Part shown: positions 50,586-58,762 of the stretch, piece by piece
Position numbering within the stretch: the stretch's first letter is position 1
Layout of the letters: every line of letters begins with the position of its first letter
Origin: Dehalococcoidia bacterium
GTDB lineage: Bacteria; Chloroflexota; Dehalococcoidia; DSTF01; JACRBR01
Assembly: GCA_021731085.1 (NCBI GenBank)
Contig: JAKFYB010000002.1
Location: 124,001 to 188,000, forward strand
DNA length: 64,000 nt
Direction: 5' to 3'
Position numbers and translations under genes: made by a program
The notes under the pieces: model-generated
Told to the model about the DNA's origin: nothing
Seen by the model: only the letters and a program-made list of their open reading frames with translations
Database searches by the model: none

Positions 50586-51455
50586 GTGGACCTCGCCCGC
50601 GTGCCCGCCTTTGTCCCCTGCCTGTCGATCGGCGATCTTGTTGTCGTGGCAGAAATTTCATCCGCGAAGCTCAGCATTCGTGCAGAACTCTTGCCGTCCG
50701 GCCCGAGTACACACGTGCTTGATGTCGGGTGCGGCGATGGCCGGCACATCCTTGCGGCGGCAGCGCGCGGCTGTGTCGCGGTGGGCGTTGACTATGACCC
50801 TGCCGAACTGCTGAAGGCGCGGGCGCGTCTGGGCGGGATGCCGATCGACCTCATCGCCGCCGATGCCTCGCACCTGCCGTTCGCAGATAGAGCATTCGGC
50901 GCCGTGATCTGCACCGAGACGTTGGAGCATCTTCCCGACGATCAGGGCGCGATGCGAGAGATCGCGCGTGTACTCGCGGACGGCGCGTTGCTACACGGAG
51001 CAGTTCCGTCTCACTTCACGGAGCGGCTGTACTTCGCGCTGTCGGCGGGTTATCGGAACGCCCCGGGCGGACACGTCCGCATCTTCTCACCTGCTTCGCT
51101 TGCATCGAAGCTCGCTCGCGCGCGGCTGCGCGTTGATGACGTGCGCTACATCCACTTCGTGGACTCGCTGGTGTGGCTGCGCTTCTGCCTGACCGACTAT
51201 CTCCGCCCGCAGCATCACCCTCGGACCGACTTCGAGGCCGCCGTGCTGGTGGCGATGGCGGTCGAAAGGCCGGTCGCAACGTGGCGCACTCGGTTGCGCT
51301 CGGCGATCGGCTCATCACGCTTCATCGCCGCGCTCGACTGGCTCGGCGCGCTCATCTGGCCGAAGAGTCTGATGTTTGTCGCGACAAAGACGTCGGTGGC
51401 GATCCACTCGCGCGTTCCGACGATCGCGCTGGAACCAGACGAAGTGTTAGCGTAG
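50586..51455 (+). CDS. Class I SAM-dependent methyltransferase
   Basis: Protein of up to 289 residues with the class I methyltransferase core: motif I HVLDVGCGDGRHILAAAARG (about 43-62), motif II GVDYDPAELLKAR with the ribose-binding acidic residue, IAADASHLPFADRAFGAVIC and LEHLPDD. The C-terminal region is long and has a hydrophobic LIWPKSLMFVA stretch. The substrate is unknown. The start is uncertain: GTG 50586 is the first candidate and a later GTG is possible. It lies 3 bases after the phosphatase gene and is followed by a second methyltransferase. Confidence 0.82.
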   Translation: MDLARVPAFVPCLSIGDLVVVAEISSAKLSIRAELLPSGPSTHVLDVGCGDGRHILAAAARGCVAVGVDYDPAELLKARARLGGMPIDLIAADASHLPFADRAFGAVICTETLEHLPDDQGAMREIARVLADGALLHGAVPSHFTERLYFALSAGYRNAPGGHVRIFSPASLASKLARARLRVDDVRYIHFVDSLVWLRFCLTDYLRPQHHPRTDFEAAVLVAMAVERPVATWRTRLRSAIGSSRFIAALDWLGALIWPKSLMFVATKTSVAIHSRVPTIALEPDEVLA

Positions 51456-51459
51456 AGCG

Positions 51460-52206
51460 ATGACAGCACTGTACGACACCATCGGCACCACGTACGGTCG
51501 CTATCGCCGGCCAGACCTTCGCGTCCAGGCCGCGATCGATGCTGCGCTCGGCGATGCCAAGACCGTCGTGAATATCGGCGCGGGCTCAGGCTCCTACGAA
51601 CCCGCAGGCCTGATCATCGCGGTCGAGCCTGCACGGACGATGATCGCACAGCGCCCGATTGGATCCGCGCCCGTCGTGCAGGCTGTCGCCGAGCATCTGC
51701 CCTTCCGTGACAAGCAGTTCGATGCGGCGCTCGCCATCCTCACCACGCATCACTGGCCTGACCCGCGCGCTGGCCTCAGGGAAATGGCACGCATCTCGCA
51801 CAAGCAGATCATTCTCACACACAATGACGCCGCATTCGCCAACTTCTGGCTGACTGTGGAGTACATCCCCGAGCTCCCAAGACTCGACCTCGCCGAGCGC
51901 TTCATGCCGCCGATCGAAGATACGATGCGCATCACCGACATCATCCCGGTGCCCGTGCCATGGGACTGCACAGACGGATTCTTGTGCTCCTACTGGCGGC
52001 GGCCAGAGATGTATCTCGACCCCGACGCACGCGCCGCGATATCAGGCCTCGCCCTCCTCGGCGATGACATCACCGGCCCGGCCATCAACCGTCTAGCCGC
52101 TGACATCAAGTCTGGCGCCTGGGACGCGCGCTACGGCCATCTCCGCGAACTCGACGAGCTCGACCTCGGATATCGCATCATCGTCGCCGAAGGTGTGATC
52201 GGTTGA
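51460..52206 (+). CDS. Class I SAM-dependent methyltransferase (methyltransferase domain 11 type)
   Basis: Protein of 248 residues. The opening TIGTTYGRYRRPDLRVQAAI and motif I TVVNIGAGSGSYEPAG are followed by VQAVAEHLPFRDKQFDAALAILTTHHWPD, the motif IV region where catalysis or substrate binding occurs. It is unrelated in detail to the methyltransferase just upstream. The stop overlaps the next gene's ATG (TGATG), so it is co-translated with the APH-like kinase. The methyl acceptor is unknown. Confidence 0.85.
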   Translation: MTALYDTIGTTYGRYRRPDLRVQAAIDAALGDAKTVVNIGAGSGSYEPAGLIIAVEPARTMIAQRPIGSAPVVQAVAEHLPFRDKQFDAALAILTTHHWPDPRAGLREMARISHKQIILTHNDAAFANFWLTVEYIPELPRLDLAERFMPPIEDTMRITDIIPVPVPWDCTDGFLCSYWRRPEMYLDPDARAAISGLALLGDDITGPAINRLAADIKSGAWDARYGHLRELDELDLGYRIIVAEGVIG

Positions 52207-53135
52207 TGGCCCTCGATCCGGCCTTCGAGAAGCGCATGGTTGAGGTGTTCGGCGAGGACGGTCGCACGTGGCTTGACGGTCTGCCTGCGTTACTTGAGGC
52301 GTACGCAACACGCTGGGACCTCGAGATCCACGCGCCTTTCCCGCTGAGCTACAACTACGTCGCTCCGTGCACGCGCGAAGATGGGACACCGGCTGTCCTC
52401 AAGGCGGGTGTGAAACGCGGCCCCGTTGGACACGAGATGGCCGCGCTAGGTCACTGGGGCGGGGATGGCGCGGTGCGCGTGTTCGAATCGGACGAAGCAG
52501 CAGGGGTCTTTCTGCTGGAACACCTCAAGCCGGGCGTGCCCATCATAGCTATCGACGACGCCGAAGCAACGACGGTAGCAGCACGGTTGATGCGACGCAT
52601 TTGGCGACCGCCGCCAGCTGACCACGCGTTCCCCACGCTCGCCGACTGGGCGGGAGCCTTCGACCTCCTCCGGAAGAGACATCATGGCACGACGGGTCCT
52701 CTTTCGAAGGCCAAGATAGAACGCGGCGCGTCCCTCTATCGCGATCTGCTCGCATCTCAGCCTGACCAGATCGCCCTGCACGGCGACTTACACCATACGA
52801 ATATCCTCAGCGCCGAGCGCGAACCGTGGCTCATCATCGATCCGCACGGCGTCGTCGGTGACCCGGCCTTCGAGGTCGGGGCTTGGCTGCGCAATCCCGT
52901 GACCGATCCGGGAGAGCGGTACGAGGAGCGTGGACTCCTGCGTCAACCGGATGTCGCCGGTATCCTCAGCCGCCGGCTCGACATCTTCGCCAGCGAACTG
53001 GCGCTCGACCGGCAGCGCTTGCGCGATTGGGGCATCGCCTTCGCGACCCTGTCCGCGTGCTGGTCGGACGAATCGAGCCACACGGAAAGCTGGCAGCAGG
53101 CGCTGACAGTCGCGGACATCCTCGCTACTCTCTGA
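52206..53135 (+). CDS. Aminoglycoside/hydroxyurea phosphotransferase-family kinase (APH_6_hur type)
   Basis: Small-molecule kinase of 309 residues. The catalytic loop ALHGDLHHTNIL has Asp194 and Asn199, and LIIDPHGVVGDPAFEVGAWL has the metal Asp plus the GDP-FE-A pattern typical of the streptomycin 6-phosphotransferase / hydroxyurea kinase family. The N-terminal Lys is in PAVLKAGV. All kinase residues are present. It may confer resistance or act on a cellular metabolite. The start overlaps the methyltransferase stop (TGATG), which hints that the two modify the same compound. Confidence 0.85.
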   Translation: MALDPAFEKRMVEVFGEDGRTWLDGLPALLEAYATRWDLEIHAPFPLSYNYVAPCTREDGTPAVLKAGVKRGPVGHEMAALGHWGGDGAVRVFESDEAAGVFLLEHLKPGVPIIAIDDAEATTVAARLMRRIWRPPPADHAFPTLADWAGAFDLLRKRHHGTTGPLSKAKIERGASLYRDLLASQPDQIALHGDLHHTNILSAEREPWLIIDPHGVVGDPAFEVGAWLRNPVTDPGERYEERGLLRQPDVAGILSRRLDIFASELALDRQRLRDWGIAFATLSACWSDESSHTESWQQALTVADILATL

Positions 53136-53159
53136 CCACGTTGCCGGCGCCTCATCCGC

Positions 53160-53165
53160 TATCCT
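53160..53165 (+). promoter_or_regulatory. Possible -10 box before tldD (leaderless)
   Basis: TATCCT ends 5 bases before the ATG at 53171, with no Shine-Dalgarno sequence between. A TTGCCG at 53141-53146 is too close to be a proper -35. Confidence 0.3.
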
Positions 53166-53170
53166 GAAGC

Positions 53171-54613
53171 ATGAGCACCGACACCGGCCGCCTCGCAGAA
53201 TCCTTCTTTCACGACAACTACAGCATCGATCAGGCCACAGCATCGGATCTGCTCGCGACGGCGATGAGCCGTGGCGGCGAGCACGCCGAACTCTTCTTCG
53301 AGCATCGCCAGGGTTCCAATATCGCATTCGAGCAGCAGGCGGTGAAGACGGCGAGCCGCAGCACGACGCAGGGCGTCGGCATCCGCGTCATCCAGGGCGA
53401 GGCCATCGGCTACGCCTACAGCGAAGACCTCTCGCGCGAGTCTATGCGGCGCGCCGCTGACACCGCCGCCCGCATCGCCAGCCGTGGTAAGACCGCCGAC
53501 CCCGTCGACGTCGTCCACTACGAATCTGCGAATTACTTCGCCCCGACTGCAAACACCGTCGACGTGCCTGCTGCCGAGAAGGTCGATCTTATCCGGCGCG
53601 CCGACGAAGCCGCGCGGGCCTACGACAGCAGCATTGCCCGAGCGGACATCAACTTCATCGACGAACTCAAACGCGTGATGATTGTCACGAGCGACGGGCG
53701 CATCGCCGGCGACATCCAGCCGCTCGTGCGCTTCAACGTTTCGTGTCTCTCAGAGCGCGATGGCAGCCGCCAGACGGCCCGCTGGGGCGGTGGCGGCCGC
53801 ATGGGCCTTGCCTATTTCGAACAGCAGACACCCGAGATGCTCGCGCAGGAAGCGGCGCGGCAGGCAGTGCTGCTGCAGTCTGCCATCGAAGCGCCGGCCG
53901 GCATGTTTCCCGTCGTCCTCGCATCAGGCGACAGCGGCATTCTTCTCCACGAGGCCGTTGGCCACGGTCTTGAGGCCGACTTCAACCGCAAGAAAACGAG
54001 CAACTACACCGACCAGGTAGGCAACGTCGTCGCGTCCGAACTTTGCACTGTCGTCGATGACGGCACGATCCAGGACAGCCGCGGCAGCATCAATATCGAC
54101 GACGAGGGCAACGCGCCCGGCTACAACGTCCTCATCGAGAACGGAGTTCTCGCGGGATATATGCAGGACCGCATGAGCACCGGTCACTTCGGCGTGAAGC
54201 CGACGGGCAACGGCCGCCGCCAGTCGTTCAAGCACCATCCGATGCCCCGTATGACGAACACGTACATGCTCGCAGGGCAGTCGTCGCCTGAGGACATCAT
54301 TCGCGGCGTCGATCGCGGCATCTACTGCGTGTCGTTCAACGGCGGCCAGGTAGATATCACGAACGGTGACTTCGTCTTCAGCGTCACCGAGGGCTACATG
54401 ATCGAAGACGGCAAGATCACGGCGCCCATTCGTGGCGTGAACCTCATCGGCAACGGCCCGGACGTTCTACGCAAAGTGACCGCCGTCGGCAGCGACTTCA
54501 AGCTCAGCGACGGGCGCTGGACGTGCGGCAAGGACGGGCAGTCCGTTCCCGTCGGCGTCGGCATCCCAACCGTCCTCATCAGCAGCATGACCGTCGGCGG
54601 CACCGCCGCGTGA
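53171..54613 (+). CDS. tldD: Metalloprotease TldD
   Basis: Subunit of the TldD/TldE (PmbA) protease, which in E. coli processes peptides such as microcin B17 precursor and CcdA by cutting unfolded chains. The 480-residue protein has the zinc motif HEAVGHGLEADF (His260, Glu261, His265) that defines the active subunit. The GVGIRVIQGEAIGYAYS and GSRQTARWGGGGRMGLA blocks of the PmbA/TldD fold are present, with the C-terminal Gly/Ala-rich region. Partner tldE follows at 55221 after two small genes. Confidence 0.94.
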   Translation: MSTDTGRLAESFFHDNYSIDQATASDLLATAMSRGGEHAELFFEHRQGSNIAFEQQAVKTASRSTTQGVGIRVIQGEAIGYAYSEDLSRESMRRAADTAARIASRGKTADPVDVVHYESANYFAPTANTVDVPAAEKVDLIRRADEAARAYDSSIARADINFIDELKRVMIVTSDGRIAGDIQPLVRFNVSCLSERDGSRQTARWGGGGRMGLAYFEQQTPEMLAQEAARQAVLLQSAIEAPAGMFPVVLASGDSGILLHEAVGHGLEADFNRKKTSNYTDQVGNVVASELCTVVDDGTIQDSRGSINIDDEGNAPGYNVLIENGVLAGYMQDRMSTGHFGVKPTGNGRRQSFKHHPMPRMTNTYMLAGQSSPEDIIRGVDRGIYCVSFNGGQVDITNGDFVFSVTEGYMIEDGKITAPIRGVNLIGNGPDVLRKVTAVGSDFKLSDGRWTCGKDGQSVPVGVGIPTVLISSMTVGGTAA

Positions 54614-55038
54614 AGCCTGCCATGGGGCTTGTGAAAATGGCTATCGTTTCCTCGCTGTTCGCCGTCACGATAGCGAACTACTGCGTGTGGAAGCAGCGGC
54701 GGAACAGCCAGTCGCAGCGACACTTCGCAGGACTACCTTAGTCAACTCGAAGCTTCACTGATCTCGTAGAACGCTTGGAAAGCAGTGGAAACAACGAAGA
54801 ATCTGTCGAGACGGCTGGCGCTGCCGCGTGGGAGGACTTTCTGAAGGAACTGGGTGATCTCAAGCCGCCTGCGGCACTTCGGCCCGAACATGACGAATTC
54901 TTGGAGTCTGCAAGCGCTCTTTCCGCAGACACGAGTACGGATGGTCTAGTTCTGGCGGATAGAATGACTGAGGCGTGCGTCGCCATCGAAGTGAAGGCGA
55001 CGTCACTCGGAGAAGCAGTCGACTTGGCATGTGAGTAA
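54610..55038 (+). pseudogene. Lipoprotein gene disrupted by two compensating frameshifts
   Basis: Three reading-frame pieces add up to one lipoprotein. Piece 1 (from GTG 54610, or ATG 54622): MGLVKMAIVSSLFAVTIA, a signal peptide. Piece 2 (about 54677-54769, next frame): TTACGSSGGTASRSDTSQD then YLSQLEASLIS, with Cys at a lipobox-like position. Piece 3 (about 54748-55038, first frame again): VERLESSGNN onward, including AAAWEDFLKELGDLKPPAAL and the ending EAVDLACE. This Leu/Glu-rich pattern recalls a lipoprotein family I know from Chloroflexota. The shifts lie near 54668-54682 and 54760-54775. It is a true pseudogene or has two sequencing/assembly indels. A short protein from TTG 54775 alone is less likely. 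Confidence 0.6.
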
Positions 55039-55104
55039 GATCTCGGATCGCCACTGAGACGCACACGCATCAAGCGGGACCCCGTCCCGGAAAGGAACGC
55101 CATC

Positions 55105-55206
55105 ATGAAGAAGCTCATCATCGTCGCCGCAGTCCTTGGAATCGCAGTATTCGCGTTCATGAAGCTCTCCGGCTCCAAGAGCGAAGAGTTCGAGTTCGGC
55201 AGCTAG
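55105..55206 (+). CDS. 33-residue single-pass membrane peptide between tldD and tldE
   Basis: ATG at 55105 follows AAAGGA (55091-55096) by 8 bases. The peptide is MKKLIIVAAVLGIAVFAF, a membrane helix with two lysines in front, then a short tail ending SKSEEFEFGS. The good ribosome-binding site, the membrane helix with positive-inside charge, and the 14-base gap to tldE support a real gene. No function is known. A membrane anchor, a TldD/E substrate or a regulatory peptide are all possible. Confidence 0.6.
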   Translation: MKKLIIVAAVLGIAVFAFMKLSGSKSEEFEFGS

Positions 55207-55220
55207 GCCGACTCCACTCC

Positions 55221-56573
55221 ATGCAAGAAGATCTCCGCAGCATCGCGTCTGACATCGTAGAACGTGCGCGCCAACTCGGTGCGAACGAAGCCGACGCGTA
55301 TATCCATAGCGGCGTCGAATCGACGATCTCCGTTCGCAAGCAGGAGACGGAGAAGCTCTTCGAGGCAGGATCGCGCTCGGTCTCAATCCGCGTCATTAAA
55401 GAGAAGCGCACGGCCGTCTGCAATACGTCCGACTTTACACCGAAGGCGCTCGACGAGATGGTGCAGACAGCCGTCGAGCTAGCGTCGATCAGCGAACCGG
55501 ACGAGTACGCAGGGCTGCCGGCGAAAGAAGATCTCGCGACCGAGTTCGGCGCGGCGCTCCAGATGTACGACGAGCGGATCGACTCGCTGAACATGGACGA
55601 GATGAAGGACATCGTCCTCCGCGCGGAGCAGGCTGCCTTCGACTTCGACAAGCGCATCACGAACAGCGAAGGAGCAGAGTTCGGCGTCGAGCGCGGCGAG
55701 ACCGTGCTCGCGAACACGTTCGGCTTCTGCGCGAGCTTTCCGTACACAGCCGCGTCGTTCTCGGTCTCAATCCTCGCTGACGATGCGGGCGGCAAGAAGC
55801 AGAGCGACTACTGGTTCACGGCGGAGCGCGCCTTCCACAAACTCGAGACTCCCGAAGATGTCGGCCGCCGCGCTGCCGCGCGCGTGATCCGCAAGCTCGG
55901 TGCGCGCAAGGTGCAGACGCGCGAAGTTCCCGTCGTCTTCGAAGCAGGCGCGACGGGCTCCCTCATGGGCATGATCGTGGGTGCAGCTTCAGGCGAGGCG
56001 TTGTTCAAGCGCTCGACGTTTCTCACGGATGACGAGGGCAAGGAAGTTGGCTCGCCGCTGATGACCATCACCGACGATGGCACGCTGCCCGGACGCCTCG
56101 GCTCGCGGCCGTTCGACGGTGAAGGCGTGACTCGCCGGCGCAATGTGCTGTTCGATCGCGGCGCGTTCAAGATGTTCCTGTTCGACAGCTATTACGCGCG
56201 CCGCCTCGGCCGCCGTACGACGGGTAGCGCTGCCCGCGCGGGCGACAGCATCACGATCGGCACCGGCAACCTCATCTGGGAGCCGGGCGCATCCGACCCA
56301 CAGCACATCATGGGCGACGTGAAGGACGGCCTGTACCTCACCGGCCTCATGGGCTTCGGGCTCAACCCGACGACGGGCGACGTATCGAAGGGCGCGCACG
56401 GCATCTGGATCGAAAACGGCCAGCTCGCCTATCCCGTCGAAGAGATAAACGTCAGCGGCAACCTGAAGGACATCATGCGCAACATCGATGCCGTCGGCAG
56501 CGACCTTGAGTGGCGCGCGGGCTCGGCGACGCCAACCATCCGCGTGTCTAAGATGATGGTCACCGGACTCTAG
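55221..56573 (+). CDS. tldE: TldE/PmbA-family protein (partner subunit of TldD)
   Basis: Protein of 450 residues with the PmbA/TldD fold: ADAYIHSGVESTISVRKQET and SVSIRVIKEKRTAVCNTSDF in the N-terminal half, and PVVFEAGATGSLMGMIVGAA where TldD has HExxxH. The zinc motif is absent, as expected for the TldE partner. The C-terminal Gly-rich sheet region (GDVSKGAHGIWIENGQLAYP) is intact. It forms a heterodimer with TldD in known systems. ATG 55221 is 14 bases after the small membrane peptide gene. Confidence 0.92.
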   Translation: MQEDLRSIASDIVERARQLGANEADAYIHSGVESTISVRKQETEKLFEAGSRSVSIRVIKEKRTAVCNTSDFTPKALDEMVQTAVELASISEPDEYAGLPAKEDLATEFGAALQMYDERIDSLNMDEMKDIVLRAEQAAFDFDKRITNSEGAEFGVERGETVLANTFGFCASFPYTAASFSVSILADDAGGKKQSDYWFTAERAFHKLETPEDVGRRAAARVIRKLGARKVQTREVPVVFEAGATGSLMGMIVGAASGEALFKRSTFLTDDEGKEVGSPLMTITDDGTLPGRLGSRPFDGEGVTRRRNVLFDRGAFKMFLFDSYYARRLGRRTTGSAARAGDSITIGTGNLIWEPGASDPQHIMGDVKDGLYLTGLMGFGLNPTTGDVSKGAHGIWIENGQLAYPVEEINVSGNLKDIMRNIDAVGSDLEWRAGSATPTIRVSKMMVTGL

Positions 56574-56576
56574 GCG

Positions 56577-57407
56577 CTACACCGCCTGCCAGTAGCGCTT
56601 CCCCTCACCGCGCAGGACGCGACCGAACGACAGGCCCGGGAAGTGGTTCCCTCGCACGAGTGCAGTCGTACCTTCGAGCTCGCGCATGGCCGCCTCCTGG
56701 CCCGCGCGTGCGAGCGCCGGATCGACATCGCCAGCGCCTGACCACTCCGTCTCGGTGATCTGCGCTGGGCATGACACGGCATCGCCGAGGATGAACGCTC
56801 GGTCGGTGCCCGACGACACGACGACGCCCGCGTGACCGGGAGTGTGCCCCGGCATCCAGTACACATCGACGCCCGGCGCAAGTGATGCGCCGCCATTCGC
56901 CGCCTCCCAGCGCGGAGCAACCGCCTCGAAGATATCGCGCCGTGCAACCTGCTGGGGCGGCAATTCGCCGGCCCAGTAGTCCTGTTCGGCGGAGGTCCAG
57001 CGGTAGGTCGCGTTCGGGAAGGCGATCTGTAGTTCCTTGTTCTCGTCACGCAAGGCGGCCGAACCGATGTGGTCGACATGCAGGTGCGTGATGAATACCG
57101 AGTCGATCTCCGACGGCTTCACGCCCGCGGCCGCGAGTTCGCCCATCAGATCGCCGCCGTGGAATGTATCGCCTTTGACTGGTCCGAGACCCGTGTCGAT
57201 CAGGACCATCTTGTCGCCGCTGCGGATGACGAAGCAGGTGAACGGGAAGGTGTAGAAGCCTTCGTCGTCGAGCAGCGCCTTGTGTGGTTCCCATGTCTCA
57301 GGCGTGGACAGCGGGAAGTATTCGGTGCCCTTCATCTTCGCCTGGCCGTCCGACACAACGATGATCTCGATGTCGCCGACTTTGAACCTGTTCGCCGTTC
57401 CACTCAT
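56577..57407 (-). CDS. Metallo-beta-lactamase-fold hydrolase (lactonase-like)
   Basis: MBL-fold enzyme of 276 residues with the zinc motif THLHVDHIG (His108, His110, Asp112, His113). A later His lies in MPGHTPGHAGVVV, a bridging Asp in FILGDAVSC, and a last His in VRGNHFPGLSFG. This set matches the lactonase/YtnP-like group, which opens N-acyl-homoserine or other lactones, but many cousins have other substrates. It is cytoplasmic, with no signal peptide. GGGAGAGC precedes the ATG. It converges on tldE with 3 bases between the stops. Confidence 0.88.
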   Translation of the reverse strand: MSGTANRFKVGDIEIIVVSDGQAKMKGTEYFPLSTPETWEPHKALLDDEGFYTFPFTCFVIRSGDKMVLIDTGLGPVKGDTFHGGDLMGELAAAGVKPSEIDSVFITHLHVDHIGSAALRDENKELQIAFPNATYRWTSAEQDYWAGELPPQQVARRDIFEAVAPRWEAANGGASLAPGVDVYWMPGHTPGHAGVVVSSGTDRAFILGDAVSCPAQITETEWSGAGDVDPALARAGQEAAMRELEGTTALVRGNHFPGLSFGRVLRGEGKRYWQAV

Positions 57408-57749
57408 GGTGCTGCTCTCCCTGGAAAAAATGCTCGAAAAAAAGTGGCGAATAATAACCAGTCAACTGATCAATTAAATCATCCGCAACAGGCACTGTTT
57501 GGGCGACATCTTCCGCCAGCATAAGGACTCACCGGGTGAAGTCACAGACCCTGATGGCACTCACACGCGAGCGGGCGTTGGCTTCTCGAGCCAAGAGTAT
57601 CCAGCGGTCGCGACTTCACCTGTCGCGGCCGACCATGGATTTCCGGCACGCGTGGTTGCGACCGGCGCCGAACCTCTCCGGGCGCCGCCAACAACATAGG
57701 CCAGCGATGCTGGCCCATTCTGAACGAGTTATGCGCGGGATACGACGGG
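57408..57749. other. 342-base intergenic region: AT-rich promoter zone, then a GC-rich hairpin-rich segment
   Basis: 57425-57480 is AT-rich (TATTAT and TTGAC-like elements on the minus strand) and probably holds the promoter of the lactonase-like gene. 57530-57720 is GC-rich and self-complementary: 57535-57543/57612-57620 (GGTGAAGTC with its complement), 57578-57583/57589-57594, 57663-57669/57681-57687 and 57699-57705/57709-57715 (GGCCAGC GAT GCTGGCC). The last has no T-run. No known RNA family is recognised. A possible 66-codon gene overlaps it (57499-57699). Confidence 0.4.
57499..57699 (+). CDS. Possible small hypothetical protein (66 residues)
   Basis: TTG-initiated reading frame of 66 codons with protein-like composition (for example DSPGEVTDPDGTHTRAGVGF and GFPARVVATGAEPLRAPPTT). 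It ends at the GGCCAGC/GCTGGCC hairpin. There is no clear ribosome-binding site, no hydrophobic segment and no recognised family. It overlaps the hairpin-rich segment described above, so its open frame may be chance in GC-rich DNA. Confidence 0.25.
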   Translation: MGDIFRQHKDSPGEVTDPDGTHTRAGVGFSSQEYPAVATSPVAADHGFPARVVATGAEPLRAPPTT

Positions 57750-58601
57750 TCAGGCTTCGGATATGCCGGCGATGAGGTTACCCAGCTTGCGGTAAACATC
57801 CGGCGAGAACGCCATGCCGATGTGCGTCGCCGAGACGCGATGATTAAGCGCCTCCTCTTCCTCGATGCAGACGCGCCAGTCGACGACGCCATCATACGTC
57901 GAGTAGATCGCGTGGCGGTCGAAGTCGTCCTTCGGTTCGCCATCGCGCATCGTCGCCACGAACTCACACGAGCACTGCGGCGTGAAGCACTTGCTCGTCA
58001 CCTCGCGGCGCCGCTTGCGCTCCCCAACAATGTTCGAGCGCACGAAGTTGGCGACACTTAGCACCATCGGGTGCGCCTGCACGCCCTGGAACGGCGACCC
58101 CATCGTAATCACGTGATTGACGATGTTGGATGTGCGGTGCGCCGCGCCCCGCGCCAGCATGCCGCCGAGCGAATGGCCGACGATGGTAACCGGCTTCCCG
58201 GTGTCCTCGTACGCCTGATGGATTGTCATGCACAGCCGCTGCGTCAGGATCTCCGGGCAGTCCACATTTCGCCCGATGCCGCTGAAGTACGGCTTGTAGC
58301 CGATGCGCCGGAGCCACAGGTACAGCTCGGTCAGGTACTTGTCGTCGCCGAGGAAGCCCGGCACCACGACGACGGGCTCGCCGTTGCCGTGCGGGATGCC
58401 AAAACCGTAGTAGACGGGCGAGAGATGCAGCGCGAGCCAATCGACAGGAAAAAAAGCCTCGACCCAGAGCGGCCGAGACGTGGGCTCGTACCCACCGAGG
58501 TCAACTTCGCCGGGGACGGCGTTCTCCAGTCCCCCGCCATTGCTGCCGGCATCCGTCCGATAGAAGCTACCCGCGGATAACGCCATATTGCCTGCTATCA
58601 C
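57750..58601 (-). CDS. Lipase/esterase-like alpha/beta hydrolase
   Basis: Protein of up to 283 residues. PVVVVPGFLGDDKYLTELYLWL forms the first strand and oxyanion region, TIVGHSLGGMLARGAAHR carries the nucleophile Ser144, and an Asp (STYDGVVDW) and His (SATHIGMAF) follow in the right order. The pattern is that of triacylglycerol lipase / PGAP1-like acyl hydrolases. The N-terminus is uncertain: GTG 58601 or an ATG five codons later. It lies opposite a WS/DGAT gene, and both may handle acyl lipids. Confidence 0.82.
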   Translation of the reverse strand: MIAGNMALSAGSFYRTDAGSNGGGLENAVPGEVDLGGYEPTSRPLWVEAFFPVDWLALHLSPVYYGFGIPHGNGEPVVVVPGFLGDDKYLTELYLWLRRIGYKPYFSGIGRNVDCPEILTQRLCMTIHQAYEDTGKPVTIVGHSLGGMLARGAAHRTSNIVNHVITMGSPFQGVQAHPMVLSVANFVRSNIVGERKRRREVTSKCFTPQCSCEFVATMRDGEPKDDFDRHAIYSTYDGVVDWRVCIEEEEALNHRVSATHIGMAFSPDVYRKLGNLIAGISEA

Positions 58602-58762
58602 GAGAATGCCCCGGCACAGAGTTGCCCCCGGGCGTAGTGCCTATCTCAGGCACCATTCATAATGCTTCTCGGCAACTCACCGTATCACCTTCGGGGCCGA
58701 TTCCGTTGCGCTTTCATACGAATTGTTAGCGCGCCGGTAACGCTACCTGAGGTTCAGGGGAG

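Noticed and set aside
54775-55038. 87-codon hypothetical gene starting at TTG 54775 as an intact gene
   Set aside because: No ribosome-binding site, and the upstream frames supply a signal peptide and lipobox that complete the same protein. A frameshifted lipoprotein explains the data better.
57298-57522. 74-codon minus-strand frame reading ADDLIDQLTGYYSPLFFEHF
   Set aside because: Attractive composition, but it overlaps the start and ribosome-binding site of the lactonase-like gene in another frame and covers its AT-rich promoter zone. It has no ribosome-binding site of its own.
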